A stretch of DNA of 41,711 nt from Bacillota bacterium (GTDB taxonomy: Bacteria; Bacillota; UBA4882; UBA10575). A model generated the notes under the pieces. It was given only the letters and a program-made list of their open reading frames with translations, had not been told where the DNA came from and made no database searches. Shown in pieces: positions 35,512 through 41,711 of this stretch. The position numbers and the translations under genes are program-made. The DNA lies in contig JAKOVI010000049.1 of NCBI GenBank assembly GCA_029782135.1, forward strand, positions 1-41,711, written 5' to 3'. Position 1 is the first letter of the stretch. Each line of letters begins with the position of its first letter.

Positions 35512-36717
35512 GTGAAGAAGATCTTTACCGTGTCACAGGTGACTGCTTATTTAAAGCAACTGATCGAAGGAGAACCGGAACTGCAAAACATCTGGATCAG
35601 CGGGGAAATCTCCAATTTTACCCGCCATTCTTCCGGTCATATGTATTTTACACTCAAAGACGAGTATGCGCGTATACGGGCAGTGATGTTTAAACGGGAG
35701 AATCAACGACTGCCCTTTCAACCCCATGACGGGTTGGAAGTACTGGCCTACGGGCGGATCGCCGTCTATCCCAAGAATGGGGAGTACCAACTTTATGTCG
35801 AGCTGTTGGAGGGAAGCGGTTGGGGTTCCCTGTACCTTGCTTTTGAACAGTTGAAAGAACGCCTCGCCCAGGAAGGACTCTTTGACCTGGCCAAAAAGAA
35901 GCCTTTACCCCCGTTGCCGCGGAAAATCGGGGTGATTACTTCCCCCACCGGGGCGGCTGTTCATGATATTATCCGCATTCTCCACCGGCGTAACCCCCAG
36001 GTCGATATCCTAATCATTCCCGCCCAGGTCCAGGGGGAGCTGGCGCCACAGAGTTTAGTGGCGGCGATCAAACTGGCCGGCTGCCTGAAGGATTTGGATT
36101 TAGTAATTATTGGCCGCGGGGGAGGCTCGATCGAAGAGCTTTGGGCCTTTAATGATGAGGGAGTTGCCCGTGCCCTGGCGGCCTGTCCGCACCCGGTAAT
36201 TTCAGGTGTCGGTCATGAAACCGATTTTACGATTGCCGACTTTGTGGCCGATTTACGGGCGCCTACTCCATCCGGCGCCGCTGAACTAGCCGTCCCGGAG
36301 CTAAATGAGTTGCGCAAGCAAATCAGCCGGAACACCGCGAGCCTGAAAGCGGCGATTTTAAAGATCTGCCGGCGCAAAGCCGACCACCTCTCCCAACTGG
36401 CCAACCGGATGGCTTTGAAGCGCCCGGACCACTTTTTAATGCCCCGCCGCCAGCAACTTGATGAGGCGAAAGAAGACTTAATCCGGGCGTTCCGGAACCT
36501 GCTGGCGCAGAAACGGCAACTCCTTTTACAACAAGCCGGGAAACTGGATGCCCTAAGTCCCTTATCGACCTTGGGGAGGGGGTACAGCCTCACCTTTAAG
36601 GAAGCAGACGGGAGTTTGCTCCGGACCGCGGCGGCGATCGCCGCCGGGGAAAAAGTGAAGGTTATTTTGCATCGCGGTCAGCTCATATGCACGGTGGAGG
36701 AGACCATAGGGGAGTGA
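35512..36717 (+). CDS. xseA: exodeoxyribonuclease VII large subunit
   Basis: A 401-residue catalytic subunit of exonuclease VII, which degrades single-stranded DNA into oligonucleotides. The N-terminal OB fold (about 1-100; NIWISGEISNFTRHSSGHMYF), the catalytic core (RKIGVITSPTGAAVHDIIRI, GRGGGSIEELWAFNDEGVARA, SGVGHETDFTIADFVADLRA) and a C-terminal coiled coil are all present. GTG start with GAGGG 6-7 nt upstream. It is the first gene of xseA-xseB-ispA-yuiD, leading into the OLE locus. Confidence 0.96.
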   Translation: MKKIFTVSQVTAYLKQLIEGEPELQNIWISGEISNFTRHSSGHMYFTLKDEYARIRAVMFKRENQRLPFQPHDGLEVLAYGRIAVYPKNGEYQLYVELLEGSGWGSLYLAFEQLKERLAQEGLFDLAKKKPLPPLPRKIGVITSPTGAAVHDIIRILHRRNPQVDILIIPAQVQGELAPQSLVAAIKLAGCLKDLDLVIIGRGGGSIEELWAFNDEGVARALAACPHPVISGVGHETDFTIADFVADLRAPTPSGAAELAVPELNELRKQISRNTASLKAAILKICRRKADHLSQLANRMALKRPDHFLMPRRQQLDEAKEDLIRAFRNLLAQKRQLLLQQAGKLDALSPLSTLGRGYSLTFKEADGSLLRTAAAIAAGEKVKVILHRGQLICTVEETIGE

Positions 36718-36723
36718 AGCGCA

Positions 36724-36975
36724 GTGGAGAACATGACGGAAAAGACTTTTGAAGAAGCATTGACGAGGTTGGAAGAGATTGTTAATCTGTTGGAGAACGG
36801 CGAGTTAAAATTGGACGAGAGTCTCAAATTATTTGAGGAAGGGATTGCCCTGGCGCGCCACTGTAATCTGAAGCTTGAAGAAGCCCAGGGGAGGGTGGAG
36901 ATCCTGCTTGCCGGCGAGGACGGAGAGGCGAAAACCGAACTGTTCCGATTGGAGGAGGAAGAAAGTTGGTCCTGA
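36724..36975 (+). CDS. xseB: exodeoxyribonuclease VII small subunit
   Basis: An 83-residue helical XseB: KTFEEALTRLEEIVNLLENGELKLDESLKLFEEGIAL is the family core. It binds the XseA coiled coil to form the active complex. GTG start about 9 nt after GGGGAG; ATG at 36733 is an alternative. It is 6 nt behind xseA and overlaps ispA by 10 nt. Confidence 0.95.
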   Translation: MENMTEKTFEEALTRLEEIVNLLENGELKLDESLKLFEEGIALARHCNLKLEEAQGRVEILLAGEDGEAKTELFRLEEEESWS

Positions 36976-37847
36976 CCGAATTGGAATTTTACAAGGAGCA
37001 GATTGAAGCCGGGCTGGACCGCTTCCTTCCCAGTGCGTCAACGGCCCCGGCGCTGATTCATGAAGCGATGCGTTACAGTGCCTGCGGGGGTGGAAAGCGG
37101 CTTCGCGGGCTTTTAACCCTTCTCGCCTGTCAGGTGGTGGATGGTTCGTGGCAGGCAGCCCTCCCGGCGGCCTGTGCCCTGGAGATGGTTCATGCGTATT
37201 CCCTCATCCATGATGATTTACCGTGCATGGATGATGACGAACTCCGCCGGGGGAAACCGACCAATCACCGGGTCTACGGCGAAGGAATTGCCTTACTGGC
37301 CGGGGATGCCCTCCTGACCCAGGCGGTGGAGACGATGATCTGTTTTGTCCCTACCGGACTGGAGAAGAACTACTGGCAAGCCCTCCAAGAGTTAATCAAA
37401 GCCTGTAATACTCAAGGAATGATCGGCGGTCAGGTTCTGGATCTGAGTGCCGAAGGGAAGCAGCTTACCCTGGCTGAACTGCAAGCGATCCACCGTTGGA
37501 AAACCGGTGCCTTAATCCGGGCCGCCCTCAGGATCGGAGGGATCATCGGGGGTGGTGACGAGGAGGCACTGAGGGCGCTCTCCGCATATGGGGAGGCGTT
37601 TGGCTTGGCTTTTCAAATCACCGATGATCTCTTAGATCTGGAAGCTGAAACCGCTGTTTTGGGCAAAACAACCGGGAGTGATCTCCGGAAGCAAAAAGCC
37701 ACCTATCCTGCGCTGCTCGGAGTGGAGGAGGCCCGCCGGCACGCGGGATTGGAAATCGAAAAAGCCCGGTGCGCCCTGGAGGCTTTCGGTGAAAAGGCGC
37801 GACTGTTACGCGAGTTGGCGGAGTATGTCTTGCAGCGTAGTTACTGA
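36966..37847 (+). CDS. ispA: polyprenyl (farnesyl/geranyl) diphosphate synthase
   Basis: A 293-residue trans-prenyltransferase that extends DMAPP with IPP, probably to farnesyl diphosphate. Both Asp-rich motifs are visible: DDLPCMDDD (residues 83-91) and DDLLD in QITDDLLDLEAE. GGGKRLRG (41-48) binds diphosphate. TTG start behind GGAGGAGGAAG, within the end of xseB. With dxs downstream it brackets the OLE locus with the two ends of isoprenoid precursor synthesis. Confidence 0.94.
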   Translation: MVLTELEFYKEQIEAGLDRFLPSASTAPALIHEAMRYSACGGGKRLRGLLTLLACQVVDGSWQAALPAACALEMVHAYSLIHDDLPCMDDDELRRGKPTNHRVYGEGIALLAGDALLTQAVETMICFVPTGLEKNYWQALQELIKACNTQGMIGGQVLDLSAEGKQLTLAELQAIHRWKTGALIRAALRIGGIIGGGDEEALRALSAYGEAFGLAFQITDDLLDLEAETAVLGKTTGSDLRKQKATYPALLGVEEARRHAGLEIEKARCALEAFGEKARLLRELAEYVLQRSY

Positions 37848-37881
37848 GGATAAGGATAAACGAAAATGAAGAGGGATTAAG

Positions 37882-38319
37882 TTGGGGAGCTTTTCCGAGA
37901 ATTCGATCTTTTGGAATGCCGCACTGGCATGGCTTATTGCGCAGTTCTTAAAAGGAATCATCACTTTTTGCCTGAAGAAAAAGTTGGACTTCCGGCGGTT
38001 TGTCGGAGCCGGAGGGATGCCGAGTTCTCATTCGGCTTTTGTCTCGGCCCTGGCGACCGGGATTGGGTTGACCGACGGGTGGGCTGCATCGACGACCGCG
38101 TTGGCGATTGTTTTTGCCTTGGTTGTGATGTATGATGCGGCCGGGGTACGTTTGGCTGCCAGTAAACAGGCGGCTACCTTAAACAAGATGGTCGAGGAGT
38201 TGTTTGGGGAAGGTGAATTCCACCACGAACGCCTCAAAGAGTTAATTGGGCATACTCCGGTTGAAGTAATCGTCGGTGCTTTATTAGGAATTGCCGTCGG
38301 TTATCTAATGGCCCGGTAA
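37882..38319 (+). CDS. yuiD: YuiD-like divergent PAP2 family membrane protein (DUF212)
   Basis: A 145-residue membrane protein with the phosphatase-like motif GAGGMPSSHSAF (near residue 43) and three to four hydrophobic helices. It ends VEVIVGALLGIAVGYL. The DUF212/divergent PAP2 family is related to acid phosphatases and phosphatidylglycerophosphatase-like proteins. In this operon a role in prenyl or lipid phosphate metabolism is plausible but not proven. TTG start with GAGGG 7 nt upstream. Confidence 0.88.
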   Translation: MGSFSENSIFWNAALAWLIAQFLKGIITFCLKKKLDFRRFVGAGGMPSSHSAFVSALATGIGLTDGWAASTTALAIVFALVVMYDAAGVRLAASKQAATLNKMVEELFGEGEFHHERLKELIGHTPVEVIVGALLGIAVGYLMAR

Positions 38320-38334
38320 ACCAGGAAAAACAAG

Positions 38335-38363
38335 TTTCCATTCGCCAAGTTTTATGTTATAAT
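38335..38363 (+). promoter_or_regulatory. sigma-A-type promoter of the OLE RNA
   Basis: TTTCCA (38335-38340) and a perfect TATAAT (38358-38363) are separated by 17 bp. The predicted start near 38370 is a few bases before the terminal helix of the RNA. OLE can therefore be made independently of the xseA-ispA operon. Confidence 0.65.
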
Positions 38364-38373
38364 GATGACAAAC

Positions 38374-38981
38374 GAAGATGGTGTAGTATCCTAGTCGGAA
38401 ATCCGTTTTGAAGACGGGCCTAAAAATCCGTCAAGGGCACATCGATGAAGTCCCTGGTGCTAGCTGCTGACGCCCAGTCGGGGGCGGTGCTGGGGGTTAA
38501 GGTAGTGGGGCGATCCGTAAAGGCATACGGGCGTTGACCCCTTACCGCGGAGACCCAAGTGCGTGGAAGTGCTTACGGGCAGGACTACGGCTTGGGACAG
38601 AACCTGCATTCGGTATGTCTAAGTTTTTACTTACAAAGTATCGATGCAGTGTAGCCTGCCTTGAGGTGGGATGGAGAGGATAATGGGGACCAAGTGGAAG
38701 TTCTTAAAGGCCTGAGAACCGCCACTCTTTGCCATTTGAAACCCATTCTGCAAAAGAGGCTAGAAACGGTTAATTTCCGTTGAGGAAAACTCCTAGGCTA
38801 TTTCCAAAGGGAACAATTGTTGGGGATTGCGGTATGGACTAAGTGGTGATCCAGTTTTACCGGCGGCGACGCGGTAAGGCATTCCTAAGGGGAAACCGCC
38901 GGGACGGCAACGTCCCGGAGAATGCCGGGAAAACCTACTGGACCTTAAGCCATAATGTTTACTCAACAATTGACCATCTTC
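38374..38981 (+). ncRNA. ole: OLE RNA (ornate, large, extremophilic)
   Basis: A 608-nt region without a long reading frame, rich in internal pairing. The two ends are complementary: GAAGATGGT (38374-38382) with ACCATCTTC (38973-38981), 9 of 9 bp. Internal helices include 38899-38906/38911-38918 (8 bp capped by a GCAA tetraloop), 38515-38519/38526-38530, and 38501-38510/38538-38546 enclosing the latter. Size (about 610 nt), place between ispA and dxs, and the oapA-type gene immediately downstream match the OLE family described in anaerobic and extremophilic Bacillota. OLE RNA forms membrane ribonucleoprotein complexes with OapA and is linked to tolerance of alcohol, cold and Mg2+ stress in Bacillus halodurans. 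The exact ends are inferred. Confidence 0.9.
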
Positions 38982-39006
38982 CTACATAATAAATGGAGGC
39001 ATGTTG

Positions 39007-39579
39007 TTGTCTGGTAATCAACGGCGAGCATTACGGGTCGGGCTGCTGACCTTTTTTTTATCTGTCTTCTTTTCTACATTTTTTCAGTTCGCCCATACCG
39101 CCACGGCTTATTGGATCTCCGCGCTGCTTTTATTGCTGGTCATCTTTTTGGGGATCGTTTTTGATCTGATTGGGACGGCGACCACGGCAGCTTCGGAAGA
39201 ACCTTTTCATGCGATGGCCAGCGACCGGGTCGTTGGTGCGAAACGGGCAATCCAATTGGTGCGTAATGCCGACCGTGTTGCCAATTTCTGTAATGACGTG
39301 ATCGGGGACATCTGCGGTACCGTCAGCGGTTCGATTGGCGCCGCATTAGTTATCGATTTCGTTGTCAATTATCAGATCCCGCAGTACCGGAATTTACTCT
39401 CCATCCTGATTGTTGGCTTGGTCTCGGCGCTGACGGTTGGGGGAAAAGCAGCCGGTAAATCGTTTGCGATTAAAAAATCGAGTGTCATTGTTTGGCGGGT
39501 CGCTTTTCTCCTCGAAAAAATGGGGCAAATAAAGAACCGGGGAACGAAAGATGGGAAAAATAAAAAAGCGCGACGATAA
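39007..39579 (+). CDS. oapA: OLE-associated membrane protein OapA
   Basis: A 190-residue membrane protein with four hydrophobic segments: two near the N-terminus (about 11-28, 35-57), then about 112-125 and 131-148. Two conserved-looking blocks, GIVFDLIGTATTAASEEPFHAMASD and NADRVANFCNDVIGDICGTVSGSIG, resemble the DUF21/CNNM-type membrane domain, to which OapA is related. In B. halodurans OapA binds OLE RNA and brings it to the membrane. ATG at 39001 is only 1 nt from GGAGG; TTG at 39007 with 7-nt spacing is preferred. It follows OLE by 25 nt and is coupled to dxs. Confidence 0.88.
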   Translation: MSGNQRRALRVGLLTFFLSVFFSTFFQFAHTATAYWISALLLLLVIFLGIVFDLIGTATTAASEEPFHAMASDRVVGAKRAIQLVRNADRVANFCNDVIGDICGTVSGSIGAALVIDFVVNYQIPQYRNLLSILIVGLVSALTVGGKAAGKSFAIKKSSVIVWRVAFLLEKMGQIKNRGTKDGKNKKARR

Positions 39580-39604
39580 ACTGAAAGTGGAATTGGGGAA
39601 AAGA

Positions 39605-41491
39605 ATGCTGGACGAACTTAAACTACCAGAAGATTTGAAGCACTTATCGATCCCGCAGTTAGCGGATCTGGCGGCGGAAATTCGCGAACTTATCATAAAA
39701 ACGGTCGCCCACAACGGTGGACATCTCGCGCCCAACCTGGGCGTTGTTGAACTGACGCTGGCGCTTCATAAAGTCTTTAACAGCCCGGAAGATAAAATCA
39801 TCTGGGATGTCGGGCACCAGTCCTATGTCCATAAGATTGTCACCGGGCGCCTGGCTGAATTTGGCACCCTCCGGCAATTTGGCGGTATTAGCGGGTTCCC
39901 GAAACCGGCCGAGAGTGCGCATGATATTTTTGCCACCGGCCATAGCAGCACATCAATCTCAGTGGGCTTAGGGTTGGCGAAAGCCCGGGATCTCAAAGGG
40001 GAAGATCATAAAGTCGTGGCGGTGATCGGGGATGGCTCCTTAACCGGGGGTATGGCGTTTGAAGGTCTAAATAACGCCGGTCACCTACGGACGAATTTAA
40101 TCGTGGTGCTGAATGATAATGAAATGTCGATTATGCCGAATGTGGGGGCGCTCTCCAATTATCTCAGCAAAATCCGGCTGAACCGGACGGTTTATAAAGT
40201 CAAAACCGAACTTGAGCAGTTCATTCAGAAGATCCCGAAAGTCGGTGAACTGACCTACCGGTATTTGGACAAGCTCAAGGATAGCCTTAAGTACTTGGTT
40301 ATTCCGGGGGTGCTCTTTGAAGAGTTGGGGTTTACCTACTTCGGTCCGGTGGACGGTCATAATCTCCAGCAGTTAACCGATGCTTTGGTTGATGCTTCCC
40401 GGCATCAAGGTCCAATTTTGCTACATGTTTTGACGAAAAAAGGGAAGGGATACAAACCGGCCGAGGAGAATCCGACCAAATATCATGGTGTTAAAAGTTT
40501 TAATCCACAGACCGGCGAACTACCGGTGAATACCGCGCCTCCGACCTACACCGAGATTTTTGGCGAAACATTGTTGGAGATTGCTGCCCAGGATGAAAGA
40601 GTGGTCGCCATTACCGCCGCAATGACGGATGGAACCGGTTTACAGGAATTCTCCAGACGTTTTCCCAACCGCTTTTTTGATGTCGGAATTGCGGAAGGGC
40701 ATGCCGTGACCATGGCCGGCGGGCTGGCACGGGCGGGAATGAAACCGGTCGTCGCGATTTATTCAACCTTTTTACAGCGGGCTTTTGATCAGATCCTCCA
40801 TGACGTCTGTTTGCAAGGTTTACCGGTGGTCTTTGCCCTTGACCGGTCCGGGGTGGTCGGCGAGGATGGTCCTACTCACCACGGGGTATTTGACCTGGCG
40901 TACCTCCGGATGATGCCGGGGATGACGATTATGGTGCCGAAGGACGAAAATGAACTCCGGCAGATGTTGTGGCTGGCCATGAAAATGGATCAGCCGGTGG
41001 CGATTAGGTATCCGCGCGGATGCGGGCTTGGAGTAAAATTAGCACCGCAGCCACTCTTTAAAGTCGGCGAAGCAGAAATCATCACCGAAGGCGAACGGGT
41101 TGCGATTTTGGCCATTGGTCCCTTAGTGGAACAAGCGAAACAAGCAGCCGAACTTCTTAAGAAAACGGGAGTTTCTGCTACCGTCATTAACTGCCGTTTC
41201 GTGAAACCTTTACCCCGGGAAACGATTCTTTATTGGGCACGGCGGGTTGAGCATCTGATTACGGTGGAAGACCATGTGTTAGCCGGGGGCTTTAGTTCGG
41301 CGGTTTTGGAGTTGTTGGTAGACGCTGGACTGGGGAAACTTCAAGTTACACGCCTTGGATACCCCGATCGCTTTATTGAAGCTGGAACCATTGAAGAACT
41401 CCATGCCCTTTATGGTCTCGATGCGGAGGGGATTTACCGGGCAGTGAACGGACAATATCATAAGCTCGCGGTGGTGGAGGCACGAAAATAA
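39605..41491 (+). CDS. dxs: 1-deoxy-D-xylulose-5-phosphate synthase
   Basis: A 628-residue thiamine-diphosphate enzyme joining pyruvate and glyceraldehyde-3-phosphate, the first step of the MEP isoprenoid pathway. It shows GGHLAPNLGVVELTLALHK, the TPP/Mg site GDGSLTGG, LNDNEMSI, and the pyrimidine-domain signature DVGIAEGHAVTMAGGLA with the catalytic Glu. The residue after it is Gly where most Dxs proteins have Gln. ATG at 39605 (GGGGA about 5 nt upstream) gives the usual N-terminus; ATG at 39551 would add 18 lysine-rich residues and overlap oapA. It is downstream of OLE-oapA, the known gene order. Confidence 0.95.
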   Translation: MLDELKLPEDLKHLSIPQLADLAAEIRELIIKTVAHNGGHLAPNLGVVELTLALHKVFNSPEDKIIWDVGHQSYVHKIVTGRLAEFGTLRQFGGISGFPKPAESAHDIFATGHSSTSISVGLGLAKARDLKGEDHKVVAVIGDGSLTGGMAFEGLNNAGHLRTNLIVVLNDNEMSIMPNVGALSNYLSKIRLNRTVYKVKTELEQFIQKIPKVGELTYRYLDKLKDSLKYLVIPGVLFEELGFTYFGPVDGHNLQQLTDALVDASRHQGPILLHVLTKKGKGYKPAEENPTKYHGVKSFNPQTGELPVNTAPPTYTEIFGETLLEIAAQDERVVAITAAMTDGTGLQEFSRRFPNRFFDVGIAEGHAVTMAGGLARAGMKPVVAIYSTFLQRAFDQILHDVCLQGLPVVFALDRSGVVGEDGPTHHGVFDLAYLRMMPGMTIMVPKDENELRQMLWLAMKMDQPVAIRYPRGCGLGVKLAPQPLFKVGEAEIITEGERVAILAIGPLVEQAKQAAELLKKTGVSATVINCRFVKPLPRETILYWARRVEHLITVEDHVLAGGFSSAVLELLVDAGLGKLQVTRLGYPDRFIEAGTIEELHALYGLDAEGIYRAVNGQYHKLAVVEARK

Positions 41492-41673
41492 GAACAAAGC
41501 AAAAACCCAAAAAAATTTTCTAAAATCTAAAAAAATGCAGGTATTTTTGTTTGGATGCCGAATAAATTAACCGTATATTTATGTTGAAAAAACGCAAAAC
41601 TTTTAGAGGTTTTAACTGATGATGAGAATGACCAAAAAAACAAGACCGTTTTAGGAATGAAAGGTAAAAGTTG

Positions 41674-41711
41674 TTGAATCCGTTTACTTTAAAACTTATC
41701 CGGATTCGGCA
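41674..41711 (+). CDS. possible start of a gene running off the window
   Basis: The 220 bases after dxs are AT-rich with no clear terminator. Near the end AAAGG (41660-41664) precedes TTG codons at 41671 and 41674, after which the frame is open to the edge (reading LNPFTLKLIRIR). Too short to judge; no family recognised. Confidence 0.25.
   Translation, partial: MNPFTLKLIRIR

Noticed and set aside
38374-38981. Group I/II intron, tmRNA or RNase P as identity of the structured RNA
   Set aside because: No reading frame, tRNA-like ends or conserved cores of those classes were seen, while synteny with ispA, oapA and dxs fits OLE.

Overview
The window looks like a chromosomal stretch from an anaerobic, spore-forming member of the Bacillota (Firmicutes), probably a thermophile or other extremophile of a deep lineage such as Limnochordia. 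Spore genes (spoVS, an alpha/beta-type SASP, a SigH-like sigma factor), a Bacillota gene order (yceD-rpmF / plsX-fabD-fabG-acpP-fabF / rnc / smc-ftsY) and an OLE RNA locus point to this group. Three further genes suggest a cell with an outer membrane: a beta-barrel protein ending in Phe, a short SLH/coiled-coil/C-terminal-helix protein of the Thermotoga Omp-alpha layout, and a larger SLH protein. Diderm Bacillota are known (Negativicutes, Halanaerobiales, Limnochordia). The lineage is inferred from gene content only.

Layout. 1-2.8 kb: secreted cohesin-like protein and SLH/coiled-coil envelope protein. 2.9-9.1 kb: yceD-rpmF, the type II fatty-acid cluster plsX-fabD-fabG-acpP-fabF, then rnc. 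9.1-10.3 kb: spoVS behind a SigH-type promoter, then a SigH-like sigma factor gene. 10.4-14.9 kb: smc-ftsY. 14.9-16.0 kb (minus): DUF421-DUF4363 membrane pair. 16.2-19.9 kb: glutamate dehydrogenase and the electron-bifurcating transhydrogenase NfnAB. 20.0-23.05 kb (minus): lipoprotein, cell-wall amidase, outer-membrane barrel protein. 23.35-30.2 kb: SASP (minus), zinc-ribbon protein, murC, DUF362 ferredoxin protein, ypiB (minus), DUF523, a membrane coiled-coil protein, dCMP deaminase, NAD-type isocitrate dehydrogenase. 30.4-34.1 kb: HD-domain phosphohydrolase, SOS-regulated dinB, L,D-transpeptidase. 34.1-35.3 kb (minus): triple-SLH protein. 35.4-41.5 kb: xseA-xseB-ispA-yuiD-OLE RNA-oapA-dxs.

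The most remarkable element is the structured RNA of about 608 nt at 38374-38981. Its ends are joined by a perfect 9-bp helix. It has its own sigma-A-like promoter and lies directly upstream of a membrane protein matching OapA and of dxs. This is the OLE (ornate, large, extremophilic) ribonucleoprotein locus, a known family whose function is still poorly understood.

Other observations: a LexA/DinR box inside the dinB promoter; a palindromic operator between the -35 and -10 of acpP; an L,D-transpeptidase whose only supportable start is CTG; and very frequent TTG starts (about one third of genes). Several starts were chosen internally because the first ATG or GTG lies inside the Shine-Dalgarno sequence. 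No tRNA, rRNA, insertion sequence, prophage or CRISPR array was seen.
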